From NCBI GenBank assembly GCA_019638615.1, contig JAHBTL010000009.1:157800-221799 (forward strand): a stretch of DNA of 64,000 nt, read 5' to 3'. The DNA is from Chitinophagaceae bacterium. GTDB lineage: Bacteria; Bacteroidota; Bacteroidia; Chitinophagales; Chitinophagaceae. Shown here in pieces: positions 27,012-36,153 of this stretch (its first letter is position 1; the number at the start of each line of letters is the position of its first letter). The notes beneath the pieces were generated by a model. The model searched no databases. It saw only the letters and a program-made list of their open reading frames with translations, and was not told the origin of the DNA. The position numbers were made by a program, and so were the translations under genes.

Positions 27012-28460
27012 TTATTCGTATGCAGGGTTTTGCAGAATATTATTGTTGGTGATCTCATTATCTGGTATATACCAGGTATTATTGTATGTTCCGATAGGAT
27101 GCACCAGTTCCAAGCCCCTTATTGTTTGTATCCGGCCCAATGTGTTGGTCCTTTTCAGGTCGTACCAGGCATTCCCTTCTAAATGCAGCTCCCATTTTCT
27201 TTCCATCATAACCGCCTCTCTGAAAGTTTCTTTGGTAAGTCCTGCCAGGTCGGGCACATGAGTTGGATCCGATTTGTTCACGCGGGCTCTCCATCTTATC
27301 TTATTGATGTATTGATAAGCATTCCCCGGTCCATCTATTTCATTTTCTGCTTCTGCCGCTATCAAATACATTTCTGCCAGCCTTAATAACGGCACTGTAT
27401 ATTCCAGTCTTCCTGCATTGGCAGTAATTACTCCTTCATCAATCCAGTTGAGATCTACAAATTTGTGAAAGAAGGGAGCGAGTGTTCCGCTGGGAGCTGT
27501 ATAGTTTTCTTTAATGCCCCATGCCTTTCTTTGGTCACCGTTTGCAAAGCTGTTGATGAACCATGTGGCAGGCGTAAGTATATATACGTACCCGGGAGCA
27601 GTAGCGCTGTTTTGCATCAGGGGGTTGCCACCTACTCCGGGTTGATAGGTTTGCTCCCAGATACTTTCTGAAGTATAGGTTGTTTTATGAAACGTTTCCG
27701 CGTAATCATCATTCAGTGTAAACTTTCCTGAATTAATAACGGCGAGCGCCTTGTCCCTGGCGTTGCTGTAATATTGTGTTTGATTGAGCGGGTTGCCTGC
27801 CATTGTAAGATATACTTTTGCCAGTAAGGCTGTTGCTGCGAGTTTATATGCTCTTCCTGCGGCGGCGTTATCCGGTAAGTTGAGTTCCGCATAAGTGAGG
27901 TCTTCTACAACCAGGTTATATACCTCCTGTTGCGAGCTTCTTTCAATTTGAACATTGGTCAGGTCTTCCAGCGGCGCTGTACGCAGCGGCACATCCCCAA
28001 ATAACTGAACCAGTTGAAAATAAGCATACGCCCTCAGGAAGCGGGCCTCGGCCGAAAAGGAGCTTTTTTGAGCCTCCGATAAAATAGCGGATTCCCCTAT
28101 TTTTTTCAGGATAAAGTTGGCGTCTTTAACTATGGCGTAATGATTGGCCCATAATCCTCTTACATTGTAAAAGAAGGGTTGGTGATTGTTTTGGTAAACA
28201 GGCAGCCCCTGTTCATATGCACCAGACACGGTTCCGATGATATCACTAAAGCTTTCTCTTGTTAGCCAGTTGTTACCGCCAAGTGTGGAAGGGATTGTTC
28301 TGTAAATGCCCATTACCGTGAGTTCGTAACTTGAGGGACTTGTATAAAAAGCGTTAGGGCTTACAAATGTTTTAGGTTTTTCTTCCAGTATTTTTTTACA
28401 GCCGGGCAATATCCATATTGCCAGCAGGACATAAGTAATTATTTTGAAAGTAGCTTTCAT
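27012..28460 (-). CDS. SusD/RagB-type glycan-binding outer-membrane lipoprotein
   Basis: 482 residues. Lipoprotein signal with lipobox LPGC (Cys21). N-terminal SusD-like region with NAFYTSPSSYELTVMGIYRT, TPR-like helices with AEARFLRAYAYFQLVQLFGDVPL at about 135-160, and the C-terminal RagB block LRLAEMYLIAAEAENEI, WRARVNKSDP and REAVMMERKWELHLEGNAWYDLKRT. It caps the SusC transporter and captures glycan at the cell surface. It starts 17 bp after susC ends, on the same strand. Confidence 0.96.
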   Translation of the reverse strand: MKATFKIITYVLLAIWILPGCKKILEEKPKTFVSPNAFYTSPSSYELTVMGIYRTIPSTLGGNNWLTRESFSDIIGTVSGAYEQGLPVYQNNHQPFFYNVRGLWANHYAIVKDANFILKKIGESAILSEAQKSSFSAEARFLRAYAYFQLVQLFGDVPLRTAPLEDLTNVQIERSSQQEVYNLVVEDLTYAELNLPDNAAAGRAYKLAATALLAKVYLTMAGNPLNQTQYYSNARDKALAVINSGKFTLNDDYAETFHKTTYTSESIWEQTYQPGVGGNPLMQNSATAPGYVYILTPATWFINSFANGDQRKAWGIKENYTAPSGTLAPFFHKFVDLNWIDEGVITANAGRLEYTVPLLRLAEMYLIAAEAENEIDGPGNAYQYINKIRWRARVNKSDPTHVPDLAGLTKETFREAVMMERKWELHLEGNAWYDLKRTNTLGRIQTIRGLELVHPIGTYNNTWYIPDNEITNNNILQNPAYE

Positions 28461-28477
28461 AACAATGCATTTAGCAA

Positions 28478-31400
28478 TTAAAAATTAATTTTCACTCCAC
28501 CCGTTACGGCCTTGGTTGCAGGATAGTTGCCGCGATCCCATCCATTGATGGTTGCCGACTGCCACGACGCCTCTGGGTCATAGCCTGAATACTTTGTGAT
28601 TGTCAGCAGGTTCTGCGCGCTCACATATAATTGCAGAGAAGATATCTTTAAGCTGTTCGTAATGTTTACAGGAAAATCATACGCCAGTGTGATATCACGT
28701 AAACGTATATACGATCCGTCTTCCACCCATAAGCTGTTGGCATAATCTCTTATATCGTTTCCGCTATTGGCGCTGGGCTTATCAAACACATTGGTTCCTT
28801 TACCTGTTTGCCAGCGGTTTTCAAAAGCTTCCCTGCTGGGCGCCCATTTTCCATTAAGTGTTATATTGTATTTCCTGAATTCGTTGGCTATATCGTTGCC
28901 GTAAGATCCCACAAAGAGGAAGGATAAGCTGAGGTTCCTGTATGAAAGGTTATTGCCAAAGCCAAATGTAAACTTAGGCTCAAAGCGTGTAAGGATGATA
29001 CGGTCGTCGCCGTCAACAACGCCGTTGCCATCTGTATCCTGGAATTTATAATTGCCTGCTTTTTTGGTAGGCTCTCCATTTGCAACCGCTTCGTCATCGG
29101 TTTGATACACACCCAGGACCTTGTATCCATACAATTGTTGCATGGAGTTGCCGATTATCATGGGGAACCAGTTGCCGCCGGTGCCTACTTCTTTATACGT
29201 AATTGGGTTGCCGAGCGCGTCCTTTCCCAGGTCTATTAATTTTGTTCTGTTGCTGGTAAGGTTAACTGTAGATGTCCAGTTTACGCCTTCTCCTCTTAGT
29301 ATGGTTGCACTTACCTGGAATTCGAAGCCTTTGTTCCCGGTTGCTCCCGCGTTTTGTAAAACACTTCCAAAGCCTGTGTTGGGAGGCAGGGTTACGTTCA
29401 GCAGGAGATCTGTTGTTTTTTTACTGTAATAGTCTGCTGTAATCTGCAGCCTGTCGTTAAATAAACCCAGATCCAGGCCAATGTCAAACTGGCTGGTGGT
29501 TTCCCATTTCAACGACCGGTTTTCAAGCCGGCTTGAATAATAGGTGGTGGTAGGTGTATTATTAACTATAATGTTGGTGTTAGATAACTGACCGAGTGTT
29601 TGGTAAGGGGCGATTGCCTGGTTACCCGATATGCCGTAGCTTGCCCTGACTTTAAGATTGGATACAGCTCTCAGGCTTTCCATGAAGGACTCTTCCGAAA
29701 TTCTCCACGCAACCGCACCCGATGGGAAAAAGGCGTATTGGCTGTTTTCGCTGAACTTGGAAGAGCCGTCGTATCTGCCCGTTACCGTAAAAAGATATTT
29801 ACCATCAAAAGAGTAATTGACGCGACCCAGGTAAGACAACAGCCTGAAATCTGTTAGTCCTGAATTGGTATTGGTAGGGCGCACGCTTGCTGCTGCTAAA
29901 TTATTATTCAGGTAAATGTCTGTCAAAAAGCCCGTGAAGGTCCCGCTGTTCAGGTTTTCCGACCTGTTTTCCTGGAATGTAATCCCTCCCAGCGCATCCA
30001 GGTTGTGTTTCCCAAATTTCTTTGTATAGGTGAGAAGGTTTTCGTTAACAAAAGCGCTGGAATTCCCATAATTTTTAGAGGCGCCTCCGTTCACATATAA
30101 ACTGAGGGTGCTTGGCGCATAATAGTCCGATTTAGACCAGTTGTTGTCAATGCCTGCGCTCAGTCTTAGCTTCAGGTCTTTGGTAATGGCGTAAGAGAGC
30201 GCAACATTGCCAATGATCCGTAGCGATTTGTTAGGGCGGTACTCTTCCTTCGACATGCCATATGGGTTGGTTTGTCCCCAGGGTACACCTGTAAAAATGG
30301 TATACCTGCCGTTTGCGTCGTATATGCCTTGTGTAGGAGGCATTACCATGGTAGTAAAAGGCACACCGCCATTGCCATCGGCATTAAAGTAGTTATTTTG
30401 AAAATAGTTGGATTGCTGTAAAGACAGGCTCACATTCGCGCTTATTTTTTCGCTGATCTTTTGATCCAGGTTAGTCCGGAATGAGAACCGTTTAAAGTTG
30501 GAGTTTTGTATGATTCCGTCCTGGTCGAAATAACCAACCGAGGTATAGTATTTTGTTCCCGCGGTTCCGCCGGATACGGAAAGGTCGTGATTGTGTACGG
30601 GAGCGGTATTGTATACCAGGTCCTGCCAGTCTGTTCCCTTGCCGGCCAGCGAATCAATCTGCATTTGCGTCCAAACCAGCGGTTGCCCGTCGTTAGCGGC
30701 TACCTCGTTTTGCAGCGTGGCGAACTCCTGCGCATTAATGATATCCATTTTTTTGCGCAGCGATTGTACTCCGTAATAGCCGTTATAGGATACCCGCGCT
30801 TTTCCCTCCTTTCCTTTTTTTGTGGTGATCATGATCACTCCATTGGCTCCCCTTGAACCATAGATGGCGGTTGATGAAGCGTCTTTTAATATTTCAATTG
30901 TTTCAATGTCAGCAGGGTTAAGCTGGGCGGTCAGCCCGTCGAGCGGAAGCCCGTCTACTACGTATAAAGGGTCATTGCCGGCTTGTATAGAATTGGTTCC
31001 ACGTATCTTGATTGAAACGCCTTCTCCCGGCTGGCCGGAGCGCTGCATGACCTGTACTCCGGGTGCGCGTCCCTGCAATGCACCTGCAATATTAGATACC
31101 CCTTTTACTCCCATTATTTTGTCGGCAGAAACGGAAGAGACGGCGCCTGTAAGATCAGATTTTTTTACGGATCCGTATGCGATCACAACTACTTCATCTG
31201 CCTGCTTATTATCAGGTTCCAGCGCTATTCTCAAATCCAACCTGCCGGCAGTATTGATCTCCCGGGTAACAAAGCCAACAAAAGATATGACAAGCGTGCC
31301 CGAGTTGCCCGGAATATTTAAATTAAACCTGCCGTTGTCGTCGGTTGTGGTGCCTGTATTGCTACCTTTTAACCTTATGGAGGCTCCCTCCAATGGTTTC

Positions 31401-31837
31401 CCTTCGTTATCGGTGACCAAACCTGTTATATTAATGGTTGGAGGAGGTAATGTTTCTGCTTGTTGCAAAACCTGATCTTTTTGCTTAACTATTACCATCT
31501 TATTAAGAATAGTATAGGTGAGCGGCTGATCACGAAAACATGCTTCAAGAGCTACTTCGAGTGGAGCTTTGCTCAATGCTATGGTAACCTTTTTTGATTT
31601 TTGAAGCAAAGCATCGGTGTAAATAAAAGTGTAGCCGGTTTGCTTTTTTATCTCTTTAAATACTTTTTCTAATCCTGCATTTCTTTGAGATAGATTTACC
31701 TGTTGAGCGAACCCGTTACCGTGAGCGCTAAGGCAAAAACTCCATAATAGAAAAGTAAAGAATTTCATAAACAGAAGTTTTCTTAAGAAAACTGTTTGGT
31801 CTGACCTCCACGCTTGGAGACAAGCAATTAATTGCAT
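28478..31837 (-). CDS. SusC/RagA-type TonB-dependent transporter with N-terminal STN domain
   Basis: 1119 residues. A signal peptide is best seen from the internal Met at 31768 (MKFFTFLLWSFCLSAHGNGF then AQ); the ATG at 31837 gives a 23-residue basic leader and is also possible. STN domain at about 50-120 (NAGLEKVFKEIKKQTGYTFI), the part that signals to an anti-sigma factor. Carboxypeptidase-like beta sandwich at about 135-215 (ITGLVTDNEGKPLEGASIRL), TonB box/plug with DEVVVIAYG and SSTAIYGSRGANGVIMITTKKG, then a 22-strand barrel. The STN domain fits the sigma/FecR genes directly upstream: ligand uptake would trigger transcription of the whole locus. Confidence 0.96.
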   Translation of the reverse strand: MQLIACLQAWRSDQTVFLRKLLFMKFFTFLLWSFCLSAHGNGFAQQVNLSQRNAGLEKVFKEIKKQTGYTFIYTDALLQKSKKVTIALSKAPLEVALEACFRDQPLTYTILNKMVIVKQKDQVLQQAETLPPPTINITGLVTDNEGKPLEGASIRLKGSNTGTTTDDNGRFNLNIPGNSGTLVISFVGFVTREINTAGRLDLRIALEPDNKQADEVVVIAYGSVKKSDLTGAVSSVSADKIMGVKGVSNIAGALQGRAPGVQVMQRSGQPGEGVSIKIRGTNSIQAGNDPLYVVDGLPLDGLTAQLNPADIETIEILKDASSTAIYGSRGANGVIMITTKKGKEGKARVSYNGYYGVQSLRKKMDIINAQEFATLQNEVAANDGQPLVWTQMQIDSLAGKGTDWQDLVYNTAPVHNHDLSVSGGTAGTKYYTSVGYFDQDGIIQNSNFKRFSFRTNLDQKISEKISANVSLSLQQSNYFQNNYFNADGNGGVPFTTMVMPPTQGIYDANGRYTIFTGVPWGQTNPYGMSKEEYRPNKSLRIIGNVALSYAITKDLKLRLSAGIDNNWSKSDYYAPSTLSLYVNGGASKNYGNSSAFVNENLLTYTKKFGKHNLDALGGITFQENRSENLNSGTFTGFLTDIYLNNNLAAASVRPTNTNSGLTDFRLLSYLGRVNYSFDGKYLFTVTGRYDGSSKFSENSQYAFFPSGAVAWRISEESFMESLRAVSNLKVRASYGISGNQAIAPYQTLGQLSNTNIIVNNTPTTTYYSSRLENRSLKWETTSQFDIGLDLGLFNDRLQITADYYSKKTTDLLLNVTLPPNTGFGSVLQNAGATGNKGFEFQVSATILRGEGVNWTSTVNLTSNRTKLIDLGKDALGNPITYKEVGTGGNWFPMIIGNSMQQLYGYKVLGVYQTDDEAVANGEPTKKAGNYKFQDTDGNGVVDGDDRIILTRFEPKFTFGFGNNLSYRNLSLSFLFVGSYGNDIANEFRKYNITLNGKWAPSREAFENRWQTGKGTNVFDKPSANSGNDIRDYANSLWVEDGSYIRLRDITLAYDFPVNITNSLKISSLQLYVSAQNLLTITKYSGYDPEASWQSATINGWDRGNYPATKAVTGGVKINF

Positions 31838-31990
31838 AGATTTGTATGGTTTGGTTAAACAATAAGAGCTGTTACGAGGTTTGATTTGTATTAACTAAAT
31901 ATTTGCCGGTAGTGTTAGCGCACTCCCGGTTTTTAATTGATACAGTATTGCTGATTTAAGTAGGCTTGGGATTGATCATAAAGAGCAGTT

Positions 31991-33277
31991 TTAATTCACA
32001 ATTATTTTTCTGTTTTCTATTGTAAAATGGACAACGCCTGTAAGCTCCAGCGCTTTTAATGCGTCTGACAGCATTGTATTCATAGGTATGTCGGCATAAA
32101 ACCTGTCATTTATTTTTCGTTTAAAAACCACGTCTGCATCATACCATCTGCTCAATTGTCTTAGTACAATCTCCAGTTCACATCCTTCAAAGTGAAAAAA
32201 GCCATTCTTCCAGGCTATTACATCATTTACTTTTACATCCTCCAGCACTTTCATACCTTCCTGTGGAGAAAATACAGCCTGCTGTCCCGGCGCCAGTTTT
32301 TTTGAGTTACCGTTATTGTTGTAAACAACAGCTCCTTCCAGCAAGGTTGTTCGTGTCTCATTCTCTTCAGGATAAGCCATAATATTAAAGTGTGTTCCGA
32401 GTACATTTACTTCGCCACCATTTCCCGATGCCGGGTTGATCTTTACAATGAAAGGGATTTTATCTTTTGACCCTGTTTTGGCCAGGGAGGCAACTTCAAA
32501 ATACACTTCACCCGTAATTTCAACCACTCTTTCCTCTGCTCCGAAAAAAGTGGGAAAGCGTATAGATGAAGCAGCATTTAACCAGACTTTTGTGCCATCG
32601 GATAATTCAATGGCATATTGTCCTCCACGCGGTGTAATAATGGTATTGTATGCAGCATTACCGGTTTTAGCATTTACGGATTGGTAGTTAAGCTTTTCTC
32701 CCGATTTTACGATGTTGACATTCCCTTCCCGGGCAAGTATCCCGTTTTCAGCGTAGTCGAGTATTACATTTGATCCATCTTCCAACAACAAGGTGGCCTT
32801 GTTGGTACCAGGCGGGATGTCCTCATCCGGTTTCTTATTTTCGGTATTATCTGCCTCGACAATCTGTTGGCGGGGGTGTTCAGAGGATAAAAAATATCCC
32901 ATTAGCAGGAAAAATAATATAACAGAAGCTGCTGCCAGCCCATGCTTCCAGAACCTTATGACCGAAGCTTTTTTTCCTGGCAGGGTGATACCCGCTTTTT
33001 CGTGGATCAGTTGCAATATTTCCCCCGGATCATATAGTGGTGCGCTTTCCTCATTTTGTATGCCTGATTCAAATTGCTGCTGCAGTATAGCCTGCAGCTC
33101 TTCACTTTCCGTCTTTTCCAGGTAATCTAAAAGCCATTTCTTTTCTTCTTCGGTGCAGGTTCGCTTAGCCAATAACTCTGCCAACTTGTTATTAGGGGCA
33201 CTGCTGTTATTTTTTCCCACTGTTTTAATATTAGTTTTTGAGCTGATGAACAAATTCTCTGGTTTCAGCTGCTTCAC
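31991..33277 (-). CDS. FecR-family anti-sigma factor
   Basis: 428 residues, longer than the typical 320-390 because of an extended N-terminus. N-terminal cytoplasmic helices (AELLAKRTCTEEEKKWLLDY) bind the sigma factor. A transmembrane helix at about 108-127 is followed by a periplasmic FecR domain at about 205-300 (TPRGGQYAIELSDGTKVWLN, ASSIRFPTFF) and a DUF4974 C-terminal domain at about 358-428 (FHFEGCELEIVLRQLSRWYD), structurally like the STN partner. It lies 18 bp after the sigma gene and about 150 bp before susC, the classic sigma/anti-sigma/transducer order. Confidence 0.95.
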   Translation of the reverse strand: MKQLKPENLFISSKTNIKTVGKNNSSAPNNKLAELLAKRTCTEEEKKWLLDYLEKTESEELQAILQQQFESGIQNEESAPLYDPGEILQLIHEKAGITLPGKKASVIRFWKHGLAAASVILFFLLMGYFLSSEHPRQQIVEADNTENKKPDEDIPPGTNKATLLLEDGSNVILDYAENGILAREGNVNIVKSGEKLNYQSVNAKTGNAAYNTIITPRGGQYAIELSDGTKVWLNAASSIRFPTFFGAEERVVEITGEVYFEVASLAKTGSKDKIPFIVKINPASGNGGEVNVLGTHFNIMAYPEENETRTTLLEGAVVYNNNGNSKKLAPGQQAVFSPQEGMKVLEDVKVNDVIAWKNGFFHFEGCELEIVLRQLSRWYDADVVFKRKINDRFYADIPMNTMLSDALKALELTGVVHFTIENRKIIVN

Positions 33278-33295
33278 TAAGTAATACGGGAATAT

Positions 33296-33901
33296 TTAAA
33301 AACGGGGGGGATAAAAAACAAATAATATAAGAAAAATTGAAATTAGCGACTGTGGCTGATGATGGATATAATCTTTTATATGGATAGTTGCCGCTGTGAG
33401 GTATTCTTTAACCGTATGCTTTGAAATGTTTAATTCCCGGGCTGTTTCTTCATAAGTCTTCCCGTTAAGCTTGCATAATTCAAAAACTTTTCTCTTTTTG
33501 GGAGACAGATCACTTATTGCCTGCTGTAATAATTGCAGTCGCTTCTCCTGCTCCATCTTTATGAAGCCTGCCGGCTCATCTGCGATGATCATTTCTTCCA
33601 CCAAAAGAGGTTTAGCAGTAATACACCTTAAATAATCAATGCATTTGCGATGAGCTGTAGTAAACAACCACCCTGCGATACTCTTGTCAGGATTTAAAGC
33701 TGTTCTTTTAATCCATAAGGTAATGAATACTTCCTGCAGGATGTCTTTTGAAGCCTCCTGATCTTTTATGAGCCTCAGGATATTTGTATAGACAGACTTG
33801 TGATATTTCCAATATAATACATCAAACGCTGAAGCATCACCGTTTCCAATATCTCTCACAAGCTTTTGTTCATCGCTGTTTGCGGGTTTCATAAATGACA
33901 A
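33296..33901 (-). CDS. ECF RNA polymerase sigma factor
   Basis: 201 residues. Region 2 at about 20-90 (AFDVLYWKYHKSVYTNILRL, DILQEVFITLWIKR, GWLFTTAHRKCIDYLR) and region 4 at about 128-180 (LSPKKRKVFELCKLNGKTYE, ETARELNISKHTVKEYL). A short hydrophobic tail (SLISIFLILFVF) ends the protein, as in many Bacteroidota FecI-like sigma factors. An in-frame Met four codons later is an alternative start. First gene of the operon; expected to be held by the FecR protein and released when the SusC transporter is loaded. Confidence 0.95.
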   Translation of the reverse strand: MSFMKPANSDEQKLVRDIGNGDASAFDVLYWKYHKSVYTNILRLIKDQEASKDILQEVFITLWIKRTALNPDKSIAGWLFTTAHRKCIDYLRCITAKPLLVEEMIIADEPAGFIKMEQEKRLQLLQQAISDLSPKKRKVFELCKLNGKTYEETARELNISKHTVKEYLTAATIHIKDYIHHQPQSLISIFLILFVFYPPRF

Positions 33902-34017
33902 GCAGTAAGTCTGAAAAATAGATCAGGTTCAATTTATATAAAAACACTATTGCCCGACTAAGGTATAAAAAAATTCAGTTTGCGGTGTTAACAGTTAAAT
34001 TAACCACAGGACCTGGA

Positions 34018-34072
34018 TTTGCTTTAGAAAGCAAAACAGCAGGCGCCGGGCGTTGCAACGCCGGCTGTTTTT
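34018..34072 (+). promoter_or_regulatory. Two stacked hairpins in the leader of the kinase-murQ genes (attenuator candidate)
   Basis: TTTGCTTT-AG-AAAGCAAA (34018-34035) is a perfect 8-bp hairpin. Just after it, CCGG(G)CGTTGCAACGCCGG (34046-34064) is a GC-rich palindrome followed by CTGTTTTTAT. This has the look of a terminator, but it sits upstream of the plus-strand gene at 34166 with no plus-strand gene before it, so it may regulate read-through into that gene. Confidence 0.4.
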
Positions 34073-34165
34073 ATAGGTGCAATTTCCTTATTTATCGGAA
34101 ACCAATTTTTAAGCGTAACTTCAACCTGATTATAATAATATTCAGCACTGCATTTTGGCGATAAG

Positions 34166-35152
34166 ATGAGTGATTTTTCTGTAATTGTTTCAACCATTTC
34201 TCCTGCTGATATAGCGAGATTCGTTCGTAAGACATATCCTGTAACGCAAAATACAACGTGCAGGCTTCTGAAAACAGGCATCAATCACACCTACCGCATT
34301 GATACGGAAAAAGAAAGCTATATTTTCAGAATATACTGTCACAACTGGCGCTCCAGGGAAGAAATATCCGAAGAGATTGATTTATTGCGGCATTTAAGCC
34401 AAAAAAACATTCCTGTTTCTTACCCGGTTGCAGACAATTCGGGAAGATATATACAGGAAATACAGGCTCCCGAAGGACTGCGTTTTGCAGTGCTGTTTTC
34501 TTTCGCGCCGGGGCAGAAAATACTTACTTACAGTAAAGAGATCCATTTTGAGGTAGGTAAATTAATGGCCCGGGTGCATGGTGTAACAAAGGGGCTGGAA
34601 CAAAAGCGCGTTACGTATACTGTGGATGTTTTATTAAATCAGTCATTTGAGTATTTCCGGCCGTTCCTTCCCGAAAATACAGAGGAAATGCAGTTTTTGA
34701 TGAAGACCAGGCCTTTGCTGGAAGAAGAGCTGTTAAATGCCGACCTGCATGGTTTACGGAACGGGATAGTGCATTTGGACATATGGTTTGACAACCTGAA
34801 TATTTCTGGTCATACCATCACCCTTTTTGATTTCGACCTTTGCGGAAACGGCTGGCTGTGCTTAGACGTGGCCTATTACGTATTGCAATTGTATAACACC
34901 GAAAAAGATGCTTCGGAGCGGGCCGGGAAAATACAGGCCTTCTACAGCGGATATGAAGCGATAGAGAAAATCAGCGATGAAGAAAGAAGGCTCATGCCTG
35001 TTGCAGGAATGTCTCTCTATTATTTTTATATGGGACTTTTATGCAGGCGGTTCAACGACTGGTCTGGTACATTTTTGAACGAGGTCTATCTGAAAAGATA
35101 TGTCAATACACTGATCCGGCCTTATTATGAAGCAACAAAAATGCTGTTTTGA
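34166..35152 (+). CDS. APH-fold small-molecule kinase (phosphotransferase family)
   Basis: 328 residues with the aminoglycoside phosphotransferase/choline kinase fold. N-lobe with GINHTYRI and YIFRIY, catalytic loop IVHLDIWFDN (D205, N210; the usual HGD reads HLD), and metal-binding DFD at 222-224 in LFDFDLCGNGWLCLDVAYYV. Family members phosphorylate homoserine, choline, methylthioribose, amino sugars or proteins. It lies 173 bp upstream of murQ on the same strand; since MurNAc/GlcNAc kinases of the AmgK type share this fold, an amino-sugar kinase is a reasonable guess, not shown by sequence alone. Confidence 0.8.
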   Translation: MSDFSVIVSTISPADIARFVRKTYPVTQNTTCRLLKTGINHTYRIDTEKESYIFRIYCHNWRSREEISEEIDLLRHLSQKNIPVSYPVADNSGRYIQEIQAPEGLRFAVLFSFAPGQKILTYSKEIHFEVGKLMARVHGVTKGLEQKRVTYTVDVLLNQSFEYFRPFLPENTEEMQFLMKTRPLLEEELLNADLHGLRNGIVHLDIWFDNLNISGHTITLFDFDLCGNGWLCLDVAYYVLQLYNTEKDASERAGKIQAFYSGYEAIEKISDEERRLMPVAGMSLYYFYMGLLCRRFNDWSGTFLNEVYLKRYVNTLIRPYYEATKMLF

Positions 35153-35325
35153 TATCCCGGCAGATTCTACAGGCAGGCATCATCACCCCAGCTATAAATC
35201 CGGCTTTTTCAGCCCATCGTGCGTAATATAAGTTCAAAAGCATATAAAATTTCAGGTTTGTCAAATTATGCATGTATATTTGATAAATAAATGCAAAAAA
35301 CAGCAAAAATTGCATTTTAATTGCT

Positions 35326-36147
35326 ATGCAAAAAATAACAGAACAAAAGTCGCCTTACAGACACCTGGATAAAATGAGCATAGAACAGATCACCGCCTGT
35401 ATAAACCAGGAGGACAAGGGCGTACCGCTTGCCATTGAGAAGGCTTTGCCGCAGATAAACAGACTGATTGAAAAGATAGTTGCCACATTAAAAAGCGAAG
35501 GGCGCCTGTTTTATGTAGGTGCCGGAAGCGGAGGGCGGCTTTCTGTACTCGATGTAATTGAGCTGCCTACCACTTACGGGATATCAAAGGGAGTGGTAAA
35601 TGTGATACTGGCAGGCGGAACAGACCATTTGGTGGAAGCTTTGGAGGAAAAGGAAGATGACACTACGGGTGCATGGGAGGAGATGAAAAAACAGAACATA
35701 AGCTCCAAAGATATGGTGGTAGGTATTTCCGCCAGCGGCACCACGCCATTTGTGCTGGCTGCGTTACAGCAATGCAAAGCCCATGGCATTGCTACCGGCT
35801 GCATCGTAAGTAACCCGGGGTCGCCTATTGCCGGTTATTCAGATTTCCCTGTAGAAGTGATTACGGGACCGGAATTTGTGAGTGGAAGCACAAGAATGAA
35901 ATGTGGCTCAGCTCAAAAAATGATCTTCGATATGATCAGCACAACGGCTATGATCCAGTTAGGCAGGGTTGAAGACAACAGTATGGTGAATGTAAAGCTT
36001 ATCAATAATAAAATTATTGACCGGGCCGTGAAAATGCTCATGGAGAAAACACAGATTTCGGATTACAACCAGGCTAAATCATTGCTGATTGAAAACGGGA
36101 GCGTAAAAGCAGCTTACGAGTTTGCAACTGCCCGGCGCAATATATGA
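35326..36147 (+). CDS. murQ: N-acetylmuramic acid 6-phosphate etherase
   Basis: 273 residues, a little shorter than the E. coli enzyme (298). SIS-domain fold with GRLFYVGAGSGGRLSVLDVIEL (in part), where E79 sits at the catalytic Glu position, the ISASGTTPFVLAAL sugar-phosphate loop, NPGSPI, and the family block FVSGSTRMKCGSAQKMIFDM. It cleaves the lactyl ether of MurNAc-6-phosphate to give GlcNAc-6-phosphate and D-lactate in the cytoplasm, the key step in recycling or using cell-wall muramic acid. The ELPTTYG motif replaces the common ECPPTYG. It is convergent (6 bp apart) with the DeoR-type regulator gene. Confidence 0.93.
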   Translation: MQKITEQKSPYRHLDKMSIEQITACINQEDKGVPLAIEKALPQINRLIEKIVATLKSEGRLFYVGAGSGGRLSVLDVIELPTTYGISKGVVNVILAGGTDHLVEALEEKEDDTTGAWEEMKKQNISSKDMVVGISASGTTPFVLAALQQCKAHGIATGCIVSNPGSPIAGYSDFPVEVITGPEFVSGSTRMKCGSAQKMIFDMISTTAMIQLGRVEDNSMVNVKLINNKIIDRAVKMLMEKTQISDYNQAKSLLIENGSVKAAYEFATARRNI

Positions 36148-36153
36148 TCTTAC

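Noticed and set aside
30864-31475. 203-codon plus-strand frame opposite susC
   Set aside because: Antisense to a conserved SusC N-terminal region; Ser/Pro-rich shadow translation.
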